DNA of 64,000 bases, from positions 2,475,426 to 2,539,425 of the forward strand of contig NC_037261.1 of NCBI RefSeq assembly GCF_000002425.4. Direction: 5' to 3'. Made by a program: the position numbers and the translations under genes. Numbering within the stretch: the first letter of the stretch is position 1; each line of letters begins with the position of its first letter. Under the pieces are notes generated by a model, which worked only from the letters and a program-made list of their open reading frames with translations, was not told the DNA's origin and did no database searches. Positions 25,601 to 37,600 of this stretch are shown one piece after another. Origin of the DNA: Physcomitrium patens (Eukaryota; Streptophyta; Bryopsida; Funariales; Funariaceae).

Positions 25601-26140
25601 CAACTACTATTGGATCTTCATCAAAGACTTGTCTCGAATTGCAGTTCCACTTACACATTTGACTTGTAAAGACAAATTCCAATGGAATCAAGAAGCAGAA
25701 ATTGCTTTTGAATCTTTGAAGACATCGTTTGTTTTTGTACCAATCTTATATCATGTTGATTTTTCCAAAGCGTTCTTTATGGAAACAGATGCATCAGACT
25801 TTGTTCTAGGTTCAATTTTGTTACAAATGGAAACAGATGATAAACTTCATTCATTAGCCTTTCATTCAAGAAAATTCTCAGCAACAAAAATCAATTATGA
25901 GATCCATGACAAAGAACTTCTTGCAATTGTGGATTCTTTTTAAGAATGGCATCATTATCTAGAAAGCACTTCCAGTCTAGTCACCATGTATACAAATCAC
26001 AAGAACCTCGAGTATTTCATGTTAGCACGTGTATTAAATCGTCGTCAAGCTCATTGGTGCATGTCTTTATCAAGATTCGAGTTCATTATCACTTATCAGC
26101 GAGGAAAACAACAAGGTTAGTCCGATGTCTTGTCTAGACA
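25590..26140 (+). pseudogene. Family D RNase H
   Basis: An open stretch of 117 codons (25,590-25,943) reads GFANYYWIFIKDLSRIAVPL, then the catalytic region FMETDASDFVLGSILLQ and YEIHDKELLAIVDSF. A TAA (CAA expected) ends it. The remainder, with the EYF...LSSR-type end, runs to about 26,140 in another frame. Confidence 0.88.
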
Positions 26141-26389
26141 TTTTTATCTTATACCAAAAGAAGGAGATGCAGCTTTTGAGCAACAAAGAACGATTTTCTT
26201 AAAGCTGGAGCAATTTCATCTTCAAGCAATAAAATCAACATTGACTATTGATTTAACTTTTCTCAAGCAAGTCCAGTTAAGTATGTCTTCAGACCCTCTT
26301 GTTCATGATATCAAGAATAACTCTTCTAAATCTCATGATCCCTCTAAATTCGAGTTCAAGAACAATCTACTCTATTTCAAAGGACGCCT

Positions 26390-27480
26390 ATATGTTCCAC
26401 AAGGAGAAGCACGTTTACGTATTCTTCAAGCTCGTCATAACTTCCTAGTAGCAGGACATTTTGGATACAATAAGACTTTGGAGCTGATATCTAGGGATTT
26501 TTGGTAGCCTCAAATCTGGAAGGCAGTCAAAGATTTTGTACAATCATCTGATGTTTACTCAAGATCAAAAATTCCTTGTCATCAATCTTTTGGACTTTTT
26601 CAGCCATTACCTATTCTAGAACAACCATGGTCTTCTATTTCTATGGACTTCATCACTGGTCTTCCAATCTCAGGTTCTTATGACTCTATATTCGTGATAG
26701 TAGATTGTTTTACCAAGATGGCACATTTTGTACCATGTACAAAATCTATCACAAGTGAAAAAATAGCTAAGCTCTTTCTTGAAAATATCTATCGCTATCA
26801 TGGATTATCCAAGGATATTATATCAAATAGGAGAACTCAATTTATATCAAGATTTTGGCGGACTCTTTTCAAGAGTCTAAAAGTGGATATAAAACTATCT
26901 TCAGCATTCCATCCTCAAACTGATGGATAAACGGAGCGTGTTAATAAAGTTTTAGAGCAATATTTAAGATGTACCATTAACTACCAACAAGATGATTGGA
27001 TAACTCTTTTGCCATTGGCAGAGTTTGCTTACAATAATACCGTATATTCTTCTATAAAATAAACACCTTTCTTTGCTAATTATGGTTATCGTCCATGACT
27101 TGATACTTTTGACTTTTCAAAGATTGATAATCCTACTACAAAAGATTTGACAATTCATTTATCACAGCTACATGCAACGATGAAGGTACAGTTAAAAGAG
27201 GCTCAAGAACAACAAAAGGTCAATGCAGCTGTCTATCAAAAGGAACAACCACCATTCTACTTGGGTGATAAGGTATGGCTACTTCGTCGCAATATCAAGA
27301 CCATTCATTCTTCTAACAAGTTGGACTATCAAAGGCTTAGACCATTTTCTATTTCTACACAAATCAATCCAGTTGCATATCGTTTACATCTACCGGAGTC
27401 AATGAAAATCCATCCAGTATTCCACGTGTCTCTTCTTGAACCATACAAGATAGTAGACATACCAAGAAGATGATAAGCTC
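26390..27480 (+). pseudogene. Family D integrase
   Basis: The zinc-binding region has its His pair (RHNFLVAGHFGYNK), but the Cys pair has become Ser and Tyr (SSDVYS). The core gives VIVD (first Asp). SNRRTQF stands where DRGTQF is usual, so the second catalytic Asp is Asn, and QTDG-stop-TERVN keeps the Glu. The C-terminal module (27,147-27,473) reads GDKVWLLRRNIKT and HPVFHVSLLEPYK. The enzyme is dead. Confidence 0.88.
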
Positions 27481-27497
27481 CACCTCCTCCTATAGAA

Positions 27498-27689
27498 GTG
27501 GACAATAATGAAGAATTTGAAGTAGAAGAAGTCTTAGATTCAAGGCCACGCCGAAATAAATTAGAATATCTTGTCCATTGGCGCAGATATGATATTAGTG
27601 AATGCACATGGGAGCCAATAAAGAATCTTACAAATACAGCAAAGGCGGTGGAGGCTTTTCATCGACGACATCCATCAAAATCAAGATGA
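27498..27689 (+). pseudogene. Chromodomain at the integrase C-terminus
   Basis: In frame with the distal pol, FEVEEVLDSRPRR, LEYLVHWRRY and CTWEPIKNL followed by AVEAFHRRHP form a full chromodomain with its aromatic-cage positions (Tyr, Trp, Trp-Glu-Pro). Such domains bind methylated histone tails and steer chromoviruses to heterochromatin. The domain itself is intact and ends at TGA 27,687-27,689, but the polyprotein upstream is broken. Confidence 0.9.
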
Positions 27690-27783
27690 AATCCTTCTTT
27701 ATAAAAGAAACAACATCTAGGTAAGACAACATTCTACTTTCAATTCTTGTTTGTAGCTTCTTTGTAGTTGTGACGCTCAAGAG

Positions 27784-28206
27784 ATGGAGAACCAACAACC
27801 AGTGGATTTGACTCAAGAGCCTTTATTTACTGACCTGCCGGACGAGACATTACGATTGCCACAACCTTCAAGACGATGCAATCGAGATGAAGATCTTCAA
27901 GAACAACATGTTCTTCCTCGAATAAATGGCAAGATACAAAGCGTTTGGTATCACAATTTGAGAAGGGACTCCCGATGTTTGGTGATTTTGCTAGAAGTAG
28001 GAACAACTCCTGATGGTGTTCCAAATGTTCTATTCGAAGGAAGTTATGAAGGCCTCAACAATGATCAAATAATTGGGTGGTCTTTTCGCCCTGATATAGG
28101 ACACTACCGATGGTTGAGAGGCCCTATCAATCATCTTCGAAGAGAACAAAGATCAGAGTATGTGGCGAATACAATTCGTCGCATCATAGATTTTCTCAAC
28201 ATATGA
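27784..28206 (+). CDS. Extra ORF (ORF3) of family D chromovirus, function unknown
   Basis: An uninterrupted 140-codon ORF starts at ATG 27,784, 94 bp after the chromodomain stop, and ends 41 bp before the 3' LTR. The protein is mixed alpha/beta in composition. It has a charged N-terminal third, a middle with CLVILLEVGTT, VLFEGSYEGLNNDQIIGWS and HYRWLRGPINHL, and a helical end (YVANTIRRIIDFLNI). I see no signal peptide, membrane segment, zinc knuckle or known catalytic motif. It is the only intact long frame of an otherwise broken element. A second family D element carries a collinear copy without indels at 59,375-59,797. I do not recognise the family. An accessory retroelement protein is the likely class; envelope is unlikely because no membrane segment is present. 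Confidence 0.75.
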   Translation: MENQQPVDLTQEPLFTDLPDETLRLPQPSRRCNRDEDLQEQHVLPRINGKIQSVWYHNLRRDSRCLVILLEVGTTPDGVPNVLFEGSYEGLNNDQIIGWSFRPDIGHYRWLRGPINHLRREQRSEYVANTIRRIIDFLNI

Positions 28207-28233
28207 TGACCGCTCCTTGTGGAACTCGTCCTT

Positions 28234-28244
28234 AGAAAGGAAGG
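28234..28244 (+). other. Polypurine tract
   Basis: AGAAAGGAAGG lies 3 bp before the 3' LTR, the expected place for the plus-strand primer. The second family D element has GAAGGAGGGA at the same position on the minus strand (about 59,336-59,350). Confidence 0.8.
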
Positions 28245-28247
28245 TAA

Positions 28248-28809
28248 TGTCACGGACATACTCATGTAAGCCAGTAATTACATATACAAATAGATAGAAG
28301 TAAAATAAAAGTAAGTAAAAGTAAATTAATTCTATAGTATTTGATATAGAAGCTTCGTAGAAGCTTCATAGATGCTTCTTTGACTTCATAGGTGTCTTTA
28401 ATTGACTTTTTGGATTAGAAACGTGGTCAACAAGTTGGCCATGTGCCACACATATTATTAGCTAGAAGATCAAGCTAACTATGTAGTCTATACATAGAAA
28501 AACTTGCCTTGTAAGTCAAGGCATGTATTCTACAAAGTCAACACATATTGGAGGTCCTATAGAACATCGCCACGTAGCTCCTAGTTAGGTAGTATATATA
28601 GAGACAAGAGTGAAGCCTTCTTCACTCTTATCAACTCCTTTCTTACTTCCAGTCTAGTTTCAAGGGTCTCTAGTTTTCTTGTCTTTTGGCAATAGCCATT
28701 CCTGTTTCTCTTTTAATATACATACTTGTTTATTTATATTTTGTTACTTTTCTTTGAGTGAAGGCTCACTTGTCTGAATTACTTTTTCATCGAGTTCTTG
28801 TCCTTGACA
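28248..28809 (+). repeat. 3' LTR, family D
   Basis: It runs from TGTCACGGACATA to TTGTCCTTGACA, 562 bp with TG...CA ends. It retains TG and CG where the 5' copy shows TA and TG, in keeping with C-to-T decay after insertion. Confidence 0.92.
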
Positions 28810-29690
28810 TCTACATTGCAAGTAAGATTTTGGAATTTAGAAGTAAATATAGTAGTTGATTATAATTCTTTTTGTAAAGATAGGAATTTCATCTCTAATA
28901 TCATTTTTTAATTATTTTTTCTAAATATGGCTATAAATAATTCTAATAATGAATTTAGATTATATAAAAATTGTGAACCTTTTTTTATCAAAATGCTAAT
29001 CAAAAAAGAGAATTTCTAAATATGAGTGTATGTATAAATCTAATTTGAGTAAATTTATTATGATATTAAAAAAGACATAATCTTAGATAGAACTTGTCTT
29101 GTTATAGAAATCTTCAAAATTTTGATCTTGTTCCATCAAACTTCTTCAGTATAGTAATCTTTGCATTTTTCATACTTATAATAGCAAGACTTTTTGGATT
29201 TAATTGTGAGATTTATCTACTTACTTCTTTCAACTACACAATTTTTTGGCATAGAAATTGGACCTTATTATTGACTTCTTCTGTAGATATAAGAATAATA
29301 CCTCTATAATTGATGTTGATAACATATAATTTTTTTGCTCTGAGAATATTGATAAGCTTGTAAAGATCTATAATAATTACAATTTTACTTTCACTTCTAC
29401 CAAGTGTTTCATTTTTAATTTTTCCTTCCATTTCTATAATAAAAAATTTTAATATATCCACAAATTAAATTAGAAGAGATAATCCGCAATTTCTAAATCT
29501 AATAAAACTTTTTGCAAAGTCAAATAGTCTACTTTTTTTAAAGAAAGAATCAATGTTAGAAAACAAAAATGTTAGTTAAAAGATAGATATTTTGTAATCT
29601 TTAAAGCTTAATAAAATAAAAAATAAATAAATAAAAGTAGAATAATTCACTCATTTTTATAACAAAAAAAGAATAGTTAATTAATACTCT
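28810..29690 (-). pseudogene. Chromovirus leader and proximal gag (minus strand)
   Basis: The reverse complement aligns with 23,050-23,760. The word AAGTTTGATGG with the GTRSKF-type stretch lies near 29,120, and the leader word TTGCGGATTA lies near 29,490. It is the 5' half of the element interrupted by the insertion at 22,421-28,809. The frames at 29,094-29,309 (plus) and 29,234-29,461 (minus) have no coding meaning. Confidence 0.65.
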
Positions 29691-30148
29691 TGGCAAATTA
29701 TAGATAATAAAAACCTCAATACACTCTTGTGTTATTAAAAAAGAATAGATATTTATTCAAAGATAATACAATATTAAAACTAAAATGGCTATTGTCAAAG
29801 ACAAGAAGACTAAAAACTCTTGAAACAAGACTAAAAACAATAAAGGCATCAAGGACATAAAGCTATATAATAACATTTTATAAAACTTCTGACACATTTC
29901 TAATTTTCATCACAAGCTTTTATATGTATACCATATGGCCAATTTGTACCACAAGTGGCCAACATGGGTGATATGTGGCCAAGTTTTTAATCTATGAATT
30001 ACCTACAAATACATATCAAGTCAAATCTGCATTTGTAAGGCTTCTAAAAAGCCTCTCCACAAGATATAATATAATTTATCTACTTTTATTTACTTCTATC
30101 TAACTCTTCTTGTCTAAATAATTACAAGTATTAATTATATTCGTGATA
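29691..30148 (-). repeat. 5' LTR of the interrupted minus-strand chromovirus
   Basis: It resembles family D LTRs read backwards, with words such as AAAATGGCTATTGTCAAA and AGACTAAAAACTCTTGAAAC, and ends ATTCGTGATA. It is closest in style to the LTR at 58,786-59,333 (shared CCTCAATACACTCTT). Confidence 0.7.
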
Positions 30149-31400
30149 ATAAATCATGAATATATTTGAAAGATATTAGAAAATGGATTAAGATATGTAA
30201 AATATAAAAAAATATTGCTACAAGTAGAATCTAAAACAATGTTAGCAAAAATATAAAAAAAAAAGAAAAAATATTATTTATTTAATAAAAAAAATAGATA
30301 AATTATTTATATTTAAGATATTTAGAATTATTATAATTTCTAAATGATTCATATTAAATTTTTGATATGCTATTACATCATTAAAAAAAATCATATTTTA
30401 AAATATCTTTGATGCCTTGATTAAGTCTAGAAACACCTTTATTTCAGGTCCAAAGTTAGCTTTGTAATGCCTCTATTTAACTCGGTTTTAATTACATTGG
30501 ATTGTAACCATAATTTTGTATTATGCTTTTAATACTATTCTAGTTTAAGTTTAAAAAATATTCATCCATTTTTATTATCATTCAAAGAATATATAAAGTC
30601 AATAACATTTTGTATGTTAGAAATTAAAATTTTTAAAAGATATACTTCTTCAAATAATGAAGTTGAATTAAACAATGCAATTTAATGAAAAAATTGTTAT
30701 ATGAGTGTCAAATTTTTAAAATTTAAAATATTTGCAACCTTAAAAATCTCTTCACTATTACTAGAGCAACTTAAACTTTCTTGTAGAAGATATTATAATT
30801 CTTGCATGATACACTAATATTTTGTAATTGTAATTGATGTTGCAAATATCATTTTTGAAAGATATTAATAATGACAACACTTTTAAAATCTTATATAAAT
30901 TATATTCCTACTTTGATATCTTCTATCATTTTTAACAACACAATTAAACATTATTATACACCAAAAATGAAATTAATTAACCATGTTTTTACTTAATCAC
31001 TTTGCAGTTCTACTGGATTCTTCAATAAACGTTAATACACGATCAGAGTTCATTTGTAAAAATATTCATATTCTAGGTGCATCATTATAAATTTGAAAAA
31101 GTATGATCACAGAAAAGTAATATCTTCCAATTATACAACCTGCAATCAAAACTCGTACTGTTCTAGAGTCATTTTTAATAATTTCGTTTCAAACTTGTTA
31201 TCAAACCTTAATCACACAATTCAAAATTACTATCGCCTACAATGCGCAGAATTAGGCTTCAAAAAAATCAAAACAACCAAATAATCTTATTCCCAAGGCT
31301 CTTATTAAATACCTTTTAACCATTTTTATCTTTAAAAATTATCAAACCCACAGGTGAAAGCTTCATAAAAGTCCTTGCTCTAAAAAATGACAAAATAACA
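30149..31400. other. AT-rich border between retroelements and gene island
   Basis: No gene or named repeat is recognisable. GC content rises after about 31,000, where the 3' flank of the ABC1K gene begins. Confidence 0.5.
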
Positions 31401-31934
31401 AACCCACAGGTGCAAGCTTTTGAAGGATTACATTCTGTTCACTTCCTGCCGCCAAGGCCCCCAAACCGTGAAGCACAATGAAACACTAAAAATATATTTG
31501 CGTATATTTGTATGAGATTATTTGTAGAGTAATCAACGTTACATAATAGAGGATTACTATCATAGTGATGGTTTCCTATCATGAAGGAAACCTGTTTCTC
31601 CAGATTGGGCGTTTGAGGAAGACACAAGGATGGTTCCATGAAGCATCTGCTCAACAGAAGAGCTTTTCTCTACACACTTTTAGGATGCAAGCAAGTAAGA
31701 ATCCTGGCTGTGGAGCCTAAGAACGATACTTTGGATGATAATCTTTCATAGTGACAAGGATCAGCAACGGGCACCCATGTGACGGAGCTTAGAGGACTAC
31801 TCACAGTGGTTCAATGCTGGCTTAACCTCAAGCCGATTTGTAGATGGTCGTGGTGGTATAATACCAGAGGATCGGGCCAAAAATTAGAGTCAATTGTTCT
31901 TATGGATTGAACACAGAACAAAACTATGTGTTTT

Positions 31935-34589
31935 TTATGCCGCTCCTGTGATGAGCTTTTCATGCTTATCCAGCTTCTTCACCTTCAAGATTCCAACGAG
32001 CGTCTGGAGACCGAACAGGGCACTAGCCATGAAGGCCACAGTGGCGGGCATCTAGAGAAAACCACAAGCATTGTTAGCACCTTAATTATGACATTGAGTC
32101 GGATAAAATGCTCCAATGCAGGATCTGATATCCCTCTCATCCAAAACTCTCATGAATCGCAAGAAAGAAAGGGAATCTATGTTCTTTTGGCTATGTTCTA
32201 TGAAAATTTACCCCGACTGCGCTGAGATGCAGCATAGTCGCAAGTTGTAGGCATGTGGCTGCAAGAATGGCCTGCACATATCAAAAACCTCAACATTAAT
32301 GGTAACCATTAATCCTCTAAAATTCTTACCAGCCAACACTTTGATTAAAAGGCCCAGTATGCTCGGGGGTCTCTTTGTCAACATGAATTTAGGCTCTTTC
32401 CAGACCTGAACCTACGTTTCACACCGAAATATCTCCAGATTGACAACACCGCAATAAGGGATAGAGATTCATACTTTGACATTAATACGTAATTCCATAG
32501 GGTCGTAGGTACAAAATCATCAGTTACAACAATCAAAAGACCAAATGGGCGTTATCAGCTCTCAATGAGAGTAATGGATTGAACGATGTAATTCATTATT
32601 AGACAGTAACAATAATTAGTCCTGCTTCACCTGGCAAATTGTTTGCTGCATTGTAGCAACACGTTTGAATGCCCTTTCAGACTCCAAGGCGCGCACTCTT
32701 AATTTCAAATCACCTTGCTCCTGCCACCAAGAAATCATACTACACACTAGGTTACCTTGAGCTAGATTACACGGAAAGATATAAAAAAGTAGGCATCAAT
32801 TGTTGTTAATTGTCCCTGAACTTGAGAAGGGCCACTTACAAGACGCTGAATAATGCTGGAGATCTTCTCCACTCGGTCGGCTTGTTTGAAAACGTTGGCA
32901 AATGCTTGTGACTGCCTGTCCCATCGTTTTCTCAAATCCTTCACACTCAACGGTCCTCACCATTCAATGAGAGGTGAATCACAATTAACATGTTTATCAC
33001 GTTCTTACCTTGCAAATTTTCCAGCCTATAGACTGATTGATTATTGCATTGGCTACACCAGCGAATATAAATTTGAAAGGAATGTAACCTTTAATATAAC
33101 TTCCACCCCAGCCTCTCGGTATCTGAGAAGCTCCAACGCATATCTGCGGGTCAAAAAATTGCAACAACACTTATACACCGAAGTATGATATATGTTTTTA
33201 GTCTAAATAATGTTTTAAAAATAAGCATCACTACGCAGAATGAAAAATGAATCAGTTGACCGAACCAGAGAGATATCTACAAGAGATGCAAACTGAACGG
33301 TGCCTACAGTGATAGAAGACAGAACACTACACTTACGGTTTTGCAATTTCTGAAATATCAAATCGAGGATCTAAACCTTTCCCGATTCTATCCAACACTG
33401 CAATCAAGAGAAGAAGCAACACTGTCAAGTTATAGCAATGAGGAGAACGTATATGTGTATTTGTATTTCTTTTCTTACAAATAAGATAATACATCGACGA
33501 ATGCCGACATTATTGAAACCATGACATGTTCGTGAACCTGAAAATGCCCGCACCACAAAAGTAAAGGTGGCTGGAAATCGAAAAGGTTGGTCTGCTCCAA
33601 TAGACAACAGATCCTCTCTTGCATCAAAAAGATTCGAGTTTAACCAGTTAGGAAGACAATCCTATCCTCGACATGTTATCAAGCCCTACACCATGAGGCT
33701 GGAGTAAACACCGAAGGAAAATATTCTCCTGGTTTGTACATAATTGTTTGTGTGCACTTTCCATGTACACAACATAAAAGACCGATGGTTGTGATCCCAT
33801 CAGGATAGTAAATATGAAAAACCCCTTCACTTGCCTCAGTTTAATGGAATCATATCCACAGCGTTCCATTGACCAGTGATGAAAATCAAGATATGCGGTT
33901 CCGCACTTACCAATTGCTGCCAGCCGCATCTTCCTCTTTTCAGCTTTCTCCTCCTTCGTCAATCGTTTCTTAAAACTCAGTTTAGCTGCTTCGGCTTTCA
34001 TCCGTTCTTTTTCTGCTCGCTGTGCTGCTAATCTCTCCTCAAAGCTAAGCACCCAATGGCAAAGTTAGTTCGGAAAACTGTAAGTTCATTGATAAAATGG
34101 TCCATAATAGTAACACACGCACTTCAGATGCACGACACAATAGCCAAAGATAATCTCATCAAAAGATTACATAAAGAGGGAGGAGACCTGGAGTAATAAA
34201 TACAATAATTTCAACCATTACCTGTTCAGAAAAAACTGTGCGGTGCGCCGAACGACAGTCGCTTGACGGTACCAATACCCCCATCTGCACCATGGCAGCC
34301 AAAACCTACAGAGCGAAGACTTATCCACTTATCACCCGATCGAGTACCAGATTCTTCATGAAGTCCACAGTTACATAATCATTAGTCTTAAGCCAACACT
34401 CCTCATGCGTAATGTGATAAGATAAATTGTAATTAAGTCAATGTGAAGGGCTTTAAAAACTGAAAGCGGACGTCTTAGGCTAAGTCACAAGTTCATCCCA
34501 GTCACAGTAAGATTTTCTACTGAACTAATTCAAAATAAAGAATACGCATCTTTTCATCACTAAAACATCACTGTTGATGTATGTGTGTG

Positions 34590-34632
<43 letters not shown>

Positions 34633-37600
34633 ACATTTTGCTAGGATATGGAATTAACGACAAACTGATGTCATGAGAAAGCAAAAAAATAATAGCTTGT
34701 CAGGATCTTTTTCATACACACCATAAAACACCTCAAGAAGTCCTTCCCTGATGTTCGGACTAATGCTGCACAAATTGAACATTACACAGAACCAGAAGGA
34801 TGAATCTATCACATAACTGTAATGTGCATGCCATTGAAACTAGTATCAGAATGCTGTTTCCAAAGTGGAATAGACATGTGCGACAAGCAAATTCCCTGAT
34901 AAACAGCCATTCAACAACGAAATAATTTACCTGCCCATCATTCCAAAGTCATAGAAGATCAATCTGCCACCGTTGGTATCATCGACGGCAATATTTCCGG
35001 GGTGCTGCAAAAGCAAGACACTGTTCAGAGCCACTCTAGAAAGAGAACGTTTCATTCAACACTCATACATTGATATTTTGGTGCAAGACTTGAACAAAAC
35101 AAAGGAAAACAAAAATAAACAAGGCCATAAACAAGATCCAACTATTCATGCAGTCAAAACAAAAAAGAAGAAAATGAATAAAGCTGGAAGCGTTAGAGTA
35201 TATACCGGATCTGCATGAAAAAAGCCATGCCGCAAGCTCTGTTCCAAATAGGACTCCACTGCATAACTAGCAAGCCTGCACGTCACCGAGTGAGAAAGAA
35301 AATGTAGTCAGTTACTCCAATTGGCAAGCTTATTTTGAATGATGCATAAGATGTTCTTATGAGTCTCAGGCAAACCAAAGGAACAGAAAATCTCCAAAAA
35401 TGAAAGGGTATGTGGGTCTTTCATCTTTCTCTACATGAATGTTAAGTGTACAATCGTAACACCTATTCCGATCAACTCCAAGCTCATCCAAAGCAGCTAT
35501 CCGGTTGATTTTGATTCCAGGTACATACTCCATGACTAGAACCTGTCCCATACAAAAGTTGAATCGAGCACTAGCAGAGAACATGTCAGATTGGTAGTTC
35601 AAGGTAAATGATTCTCCAGAAGTGTTTTAACAAAATCTAACTTTCTACACATGTTTTTGCCAGTGGTAGAATCGTGAATTTGAAAATTAAAATGAGACAA
35701 ATTTTAAAAAATAAAGTTTGAAATTAATTTAACTAATCAGATAAATAAGTAAATAGATAAATAAAATAAGACTTCTTCATCTATTGCAAACCTGGGGGGT
35801 GCTAAACTCCCGATACATTGCGGGAACCTTGACATATGGCATATCCCTGAAATTAAACGCAAATCTTTCTGCATTGGTAGCTTCTTTAGTGTAGTCGATT
35901 TCCTAACCAAAATAACAATCTGTAAAAAATCGAGAACCATGCTTTGACCTTCGTGCAACATTCGCAAACACGTGATCAATTACATTGATCGATGTATTTC
36001 AAGTATGTTTTGGTCATACATATACCAATGTAAGACACTTTCAACTAAAAGAGTTTTTAAACTCTTAACGTTGTTTAAATGCAGCTGCAAACCTCATATA
36101 GTACATTTGCACACTCGTCGTATATTGCAACCCAATCTCTCTTTGCTCCATCTGACTTGGGATCAATTTTTTGCAAATTTTGAGCTACGACCAAGAACAA
36201 AGTAGAAAATAAGCCTCAAGAAGATAGAATTTAGGATTCCTCCAGCAAACAAAGAAAGCAACAAAACATTTTTATTTTCACAGCTTCATGAAATACGATG
36301 GTCAGCTTACATGTCCACAAACAGAAGAGCAATATTAACAACAGTGTCGCAAAAAGGCTGAACCTAAAGAAACCATTTTCTGAAGTACGTAAGAAACCAT
36401 GATTTAAACACTAGTGATGACCCGAAGCACTTACCAAGTTATCGGCATTAGGAGTAGATAAATGTCTGCCAGTTCGTTTAGTGCTTTGCTTCAAGATGTC
36501 GTATTTTTTTTCAGCACCGAAGTAGGATTGACAAAATTATATCTAGACAAAAACATGCGAAGCACACCACAGTGATGGGGTAAACAAGATGGGACTAACC
36601 CGCAAATTCTTGAGGTCGATATCAAAAAGAGCTTTAAGGCCTGGTCGTTGTACTTAAACGACGACTTCCCTGCCACGAAGTTTCGCTCTATGCACTTGAC
36701 CTGAGTACAAACTCTCAGTGTTAAGTTTCCTGTTAAACACACATGGGAGGCGCCAAACTCAAGATCTTCCAATTTTGAAAAACACGTACCAAGACTAGCA
36801 GCAGCAATTGGATCACGATCGAACTGATCAAAAATAAGATCCACAGGCCGGCCTAATTCTTCCTCTACAATCTGCAGTGCAGTATCCGAGCTAAACGGAG
36901 GAACTTGATCCTGCACATCACAAAATGTTCGCAGTGAATTTCACACAGTAACAACAGTACAGGATGCCTATCCAATATGTAAACTAGATACAGTCACAAC
37001 TATGTTTGTACTTTTACACATTGTGATAATTTCAACGGACCTGCAGCTCAGCTAGTTCGTCAACATATTCCTTGGCAAGAATATCAACTCGTGTTGAGAA
37101 CTGTTGACCAATTTTGATGAAAGTTGGTCCAAGGCGCAACAAACCCTCCTTTAACCATGTCGCGAGAACCTTGCGTTTCTGCCGCTTCTTCAACTCTGTC
37201 ATTCCACCTGAGCATCGCATAACAATCCATTTTTTTCAATTCGCCCCCAAAAGCCTTTACAACTCCCAAGATTCTTAAAACCTCTTCATTTACATCCTGA
37301 TTTCCCAAGGTGAACCAATCCGCACAAAGAAATGACAAAAAGAAAAAAAGCAGGCGAATAATATGTACCTTTGTACATAAATTTTTGATTGTTAACCCAC
37401 CATTTGAAGAGAAAGGTGATTACGAACCCCCAAATTTCCAAAGACCGTTGAATTGTGGAGTAGGTCTTGAACTTATTCCACCCCCCTCCAGGAGCAACGG
37501 AGACCTGTTTGAGACATAATGATGCACTAGGTTCAGTACTCAGCAGCAAATGAATAATTTGTATCTGCAGTGCATTTTAAAAATCATCAACTAACTCTCT

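Larger units (their letters stand above)
22421..28809 (+). mobile_element. Complete Ty3/gypsy chromovirus, family D, with an extra ORF
   Basis: The element is 6,389 bp with two 562-bp LTRs, a PBS like the initiator-Met type, gag, protease, reverse transcriptase, RNase H, integrase, chromodomain, an additional 140-codon ORF and a polypurine tract. The LTR pair differs at about 46 of 562 sites by my count, nearly all transitions. The pol region has many stops and two integrase and protease active-site changes, so it cannot move by itself. It interrupts an older minus-strand relative, whose gag resumes on both sides. A clean 5-bp target duplication is not visible (ACTAT left, TCTAC right). Confidence 0.9.

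Noticed and set aside
28810..28815. Target-site duplication of the complete family D element
   Set aside because: ACTAT on the left and TCTAC on the right share only part of the bases; too weak to claim.
31439..31654. 71-codon minus-strand ORF after the ABC1K stop
   Set aside because: It lies in the probable 3' UTR of the ABC1K gene and has no domain.
36491..36916. 141-codon ORF across ABC1K exons 4 and 5
   Set aside because: It reads exon 4 and then an intron in a shifted frame; the spliced family sequence is clearly different.
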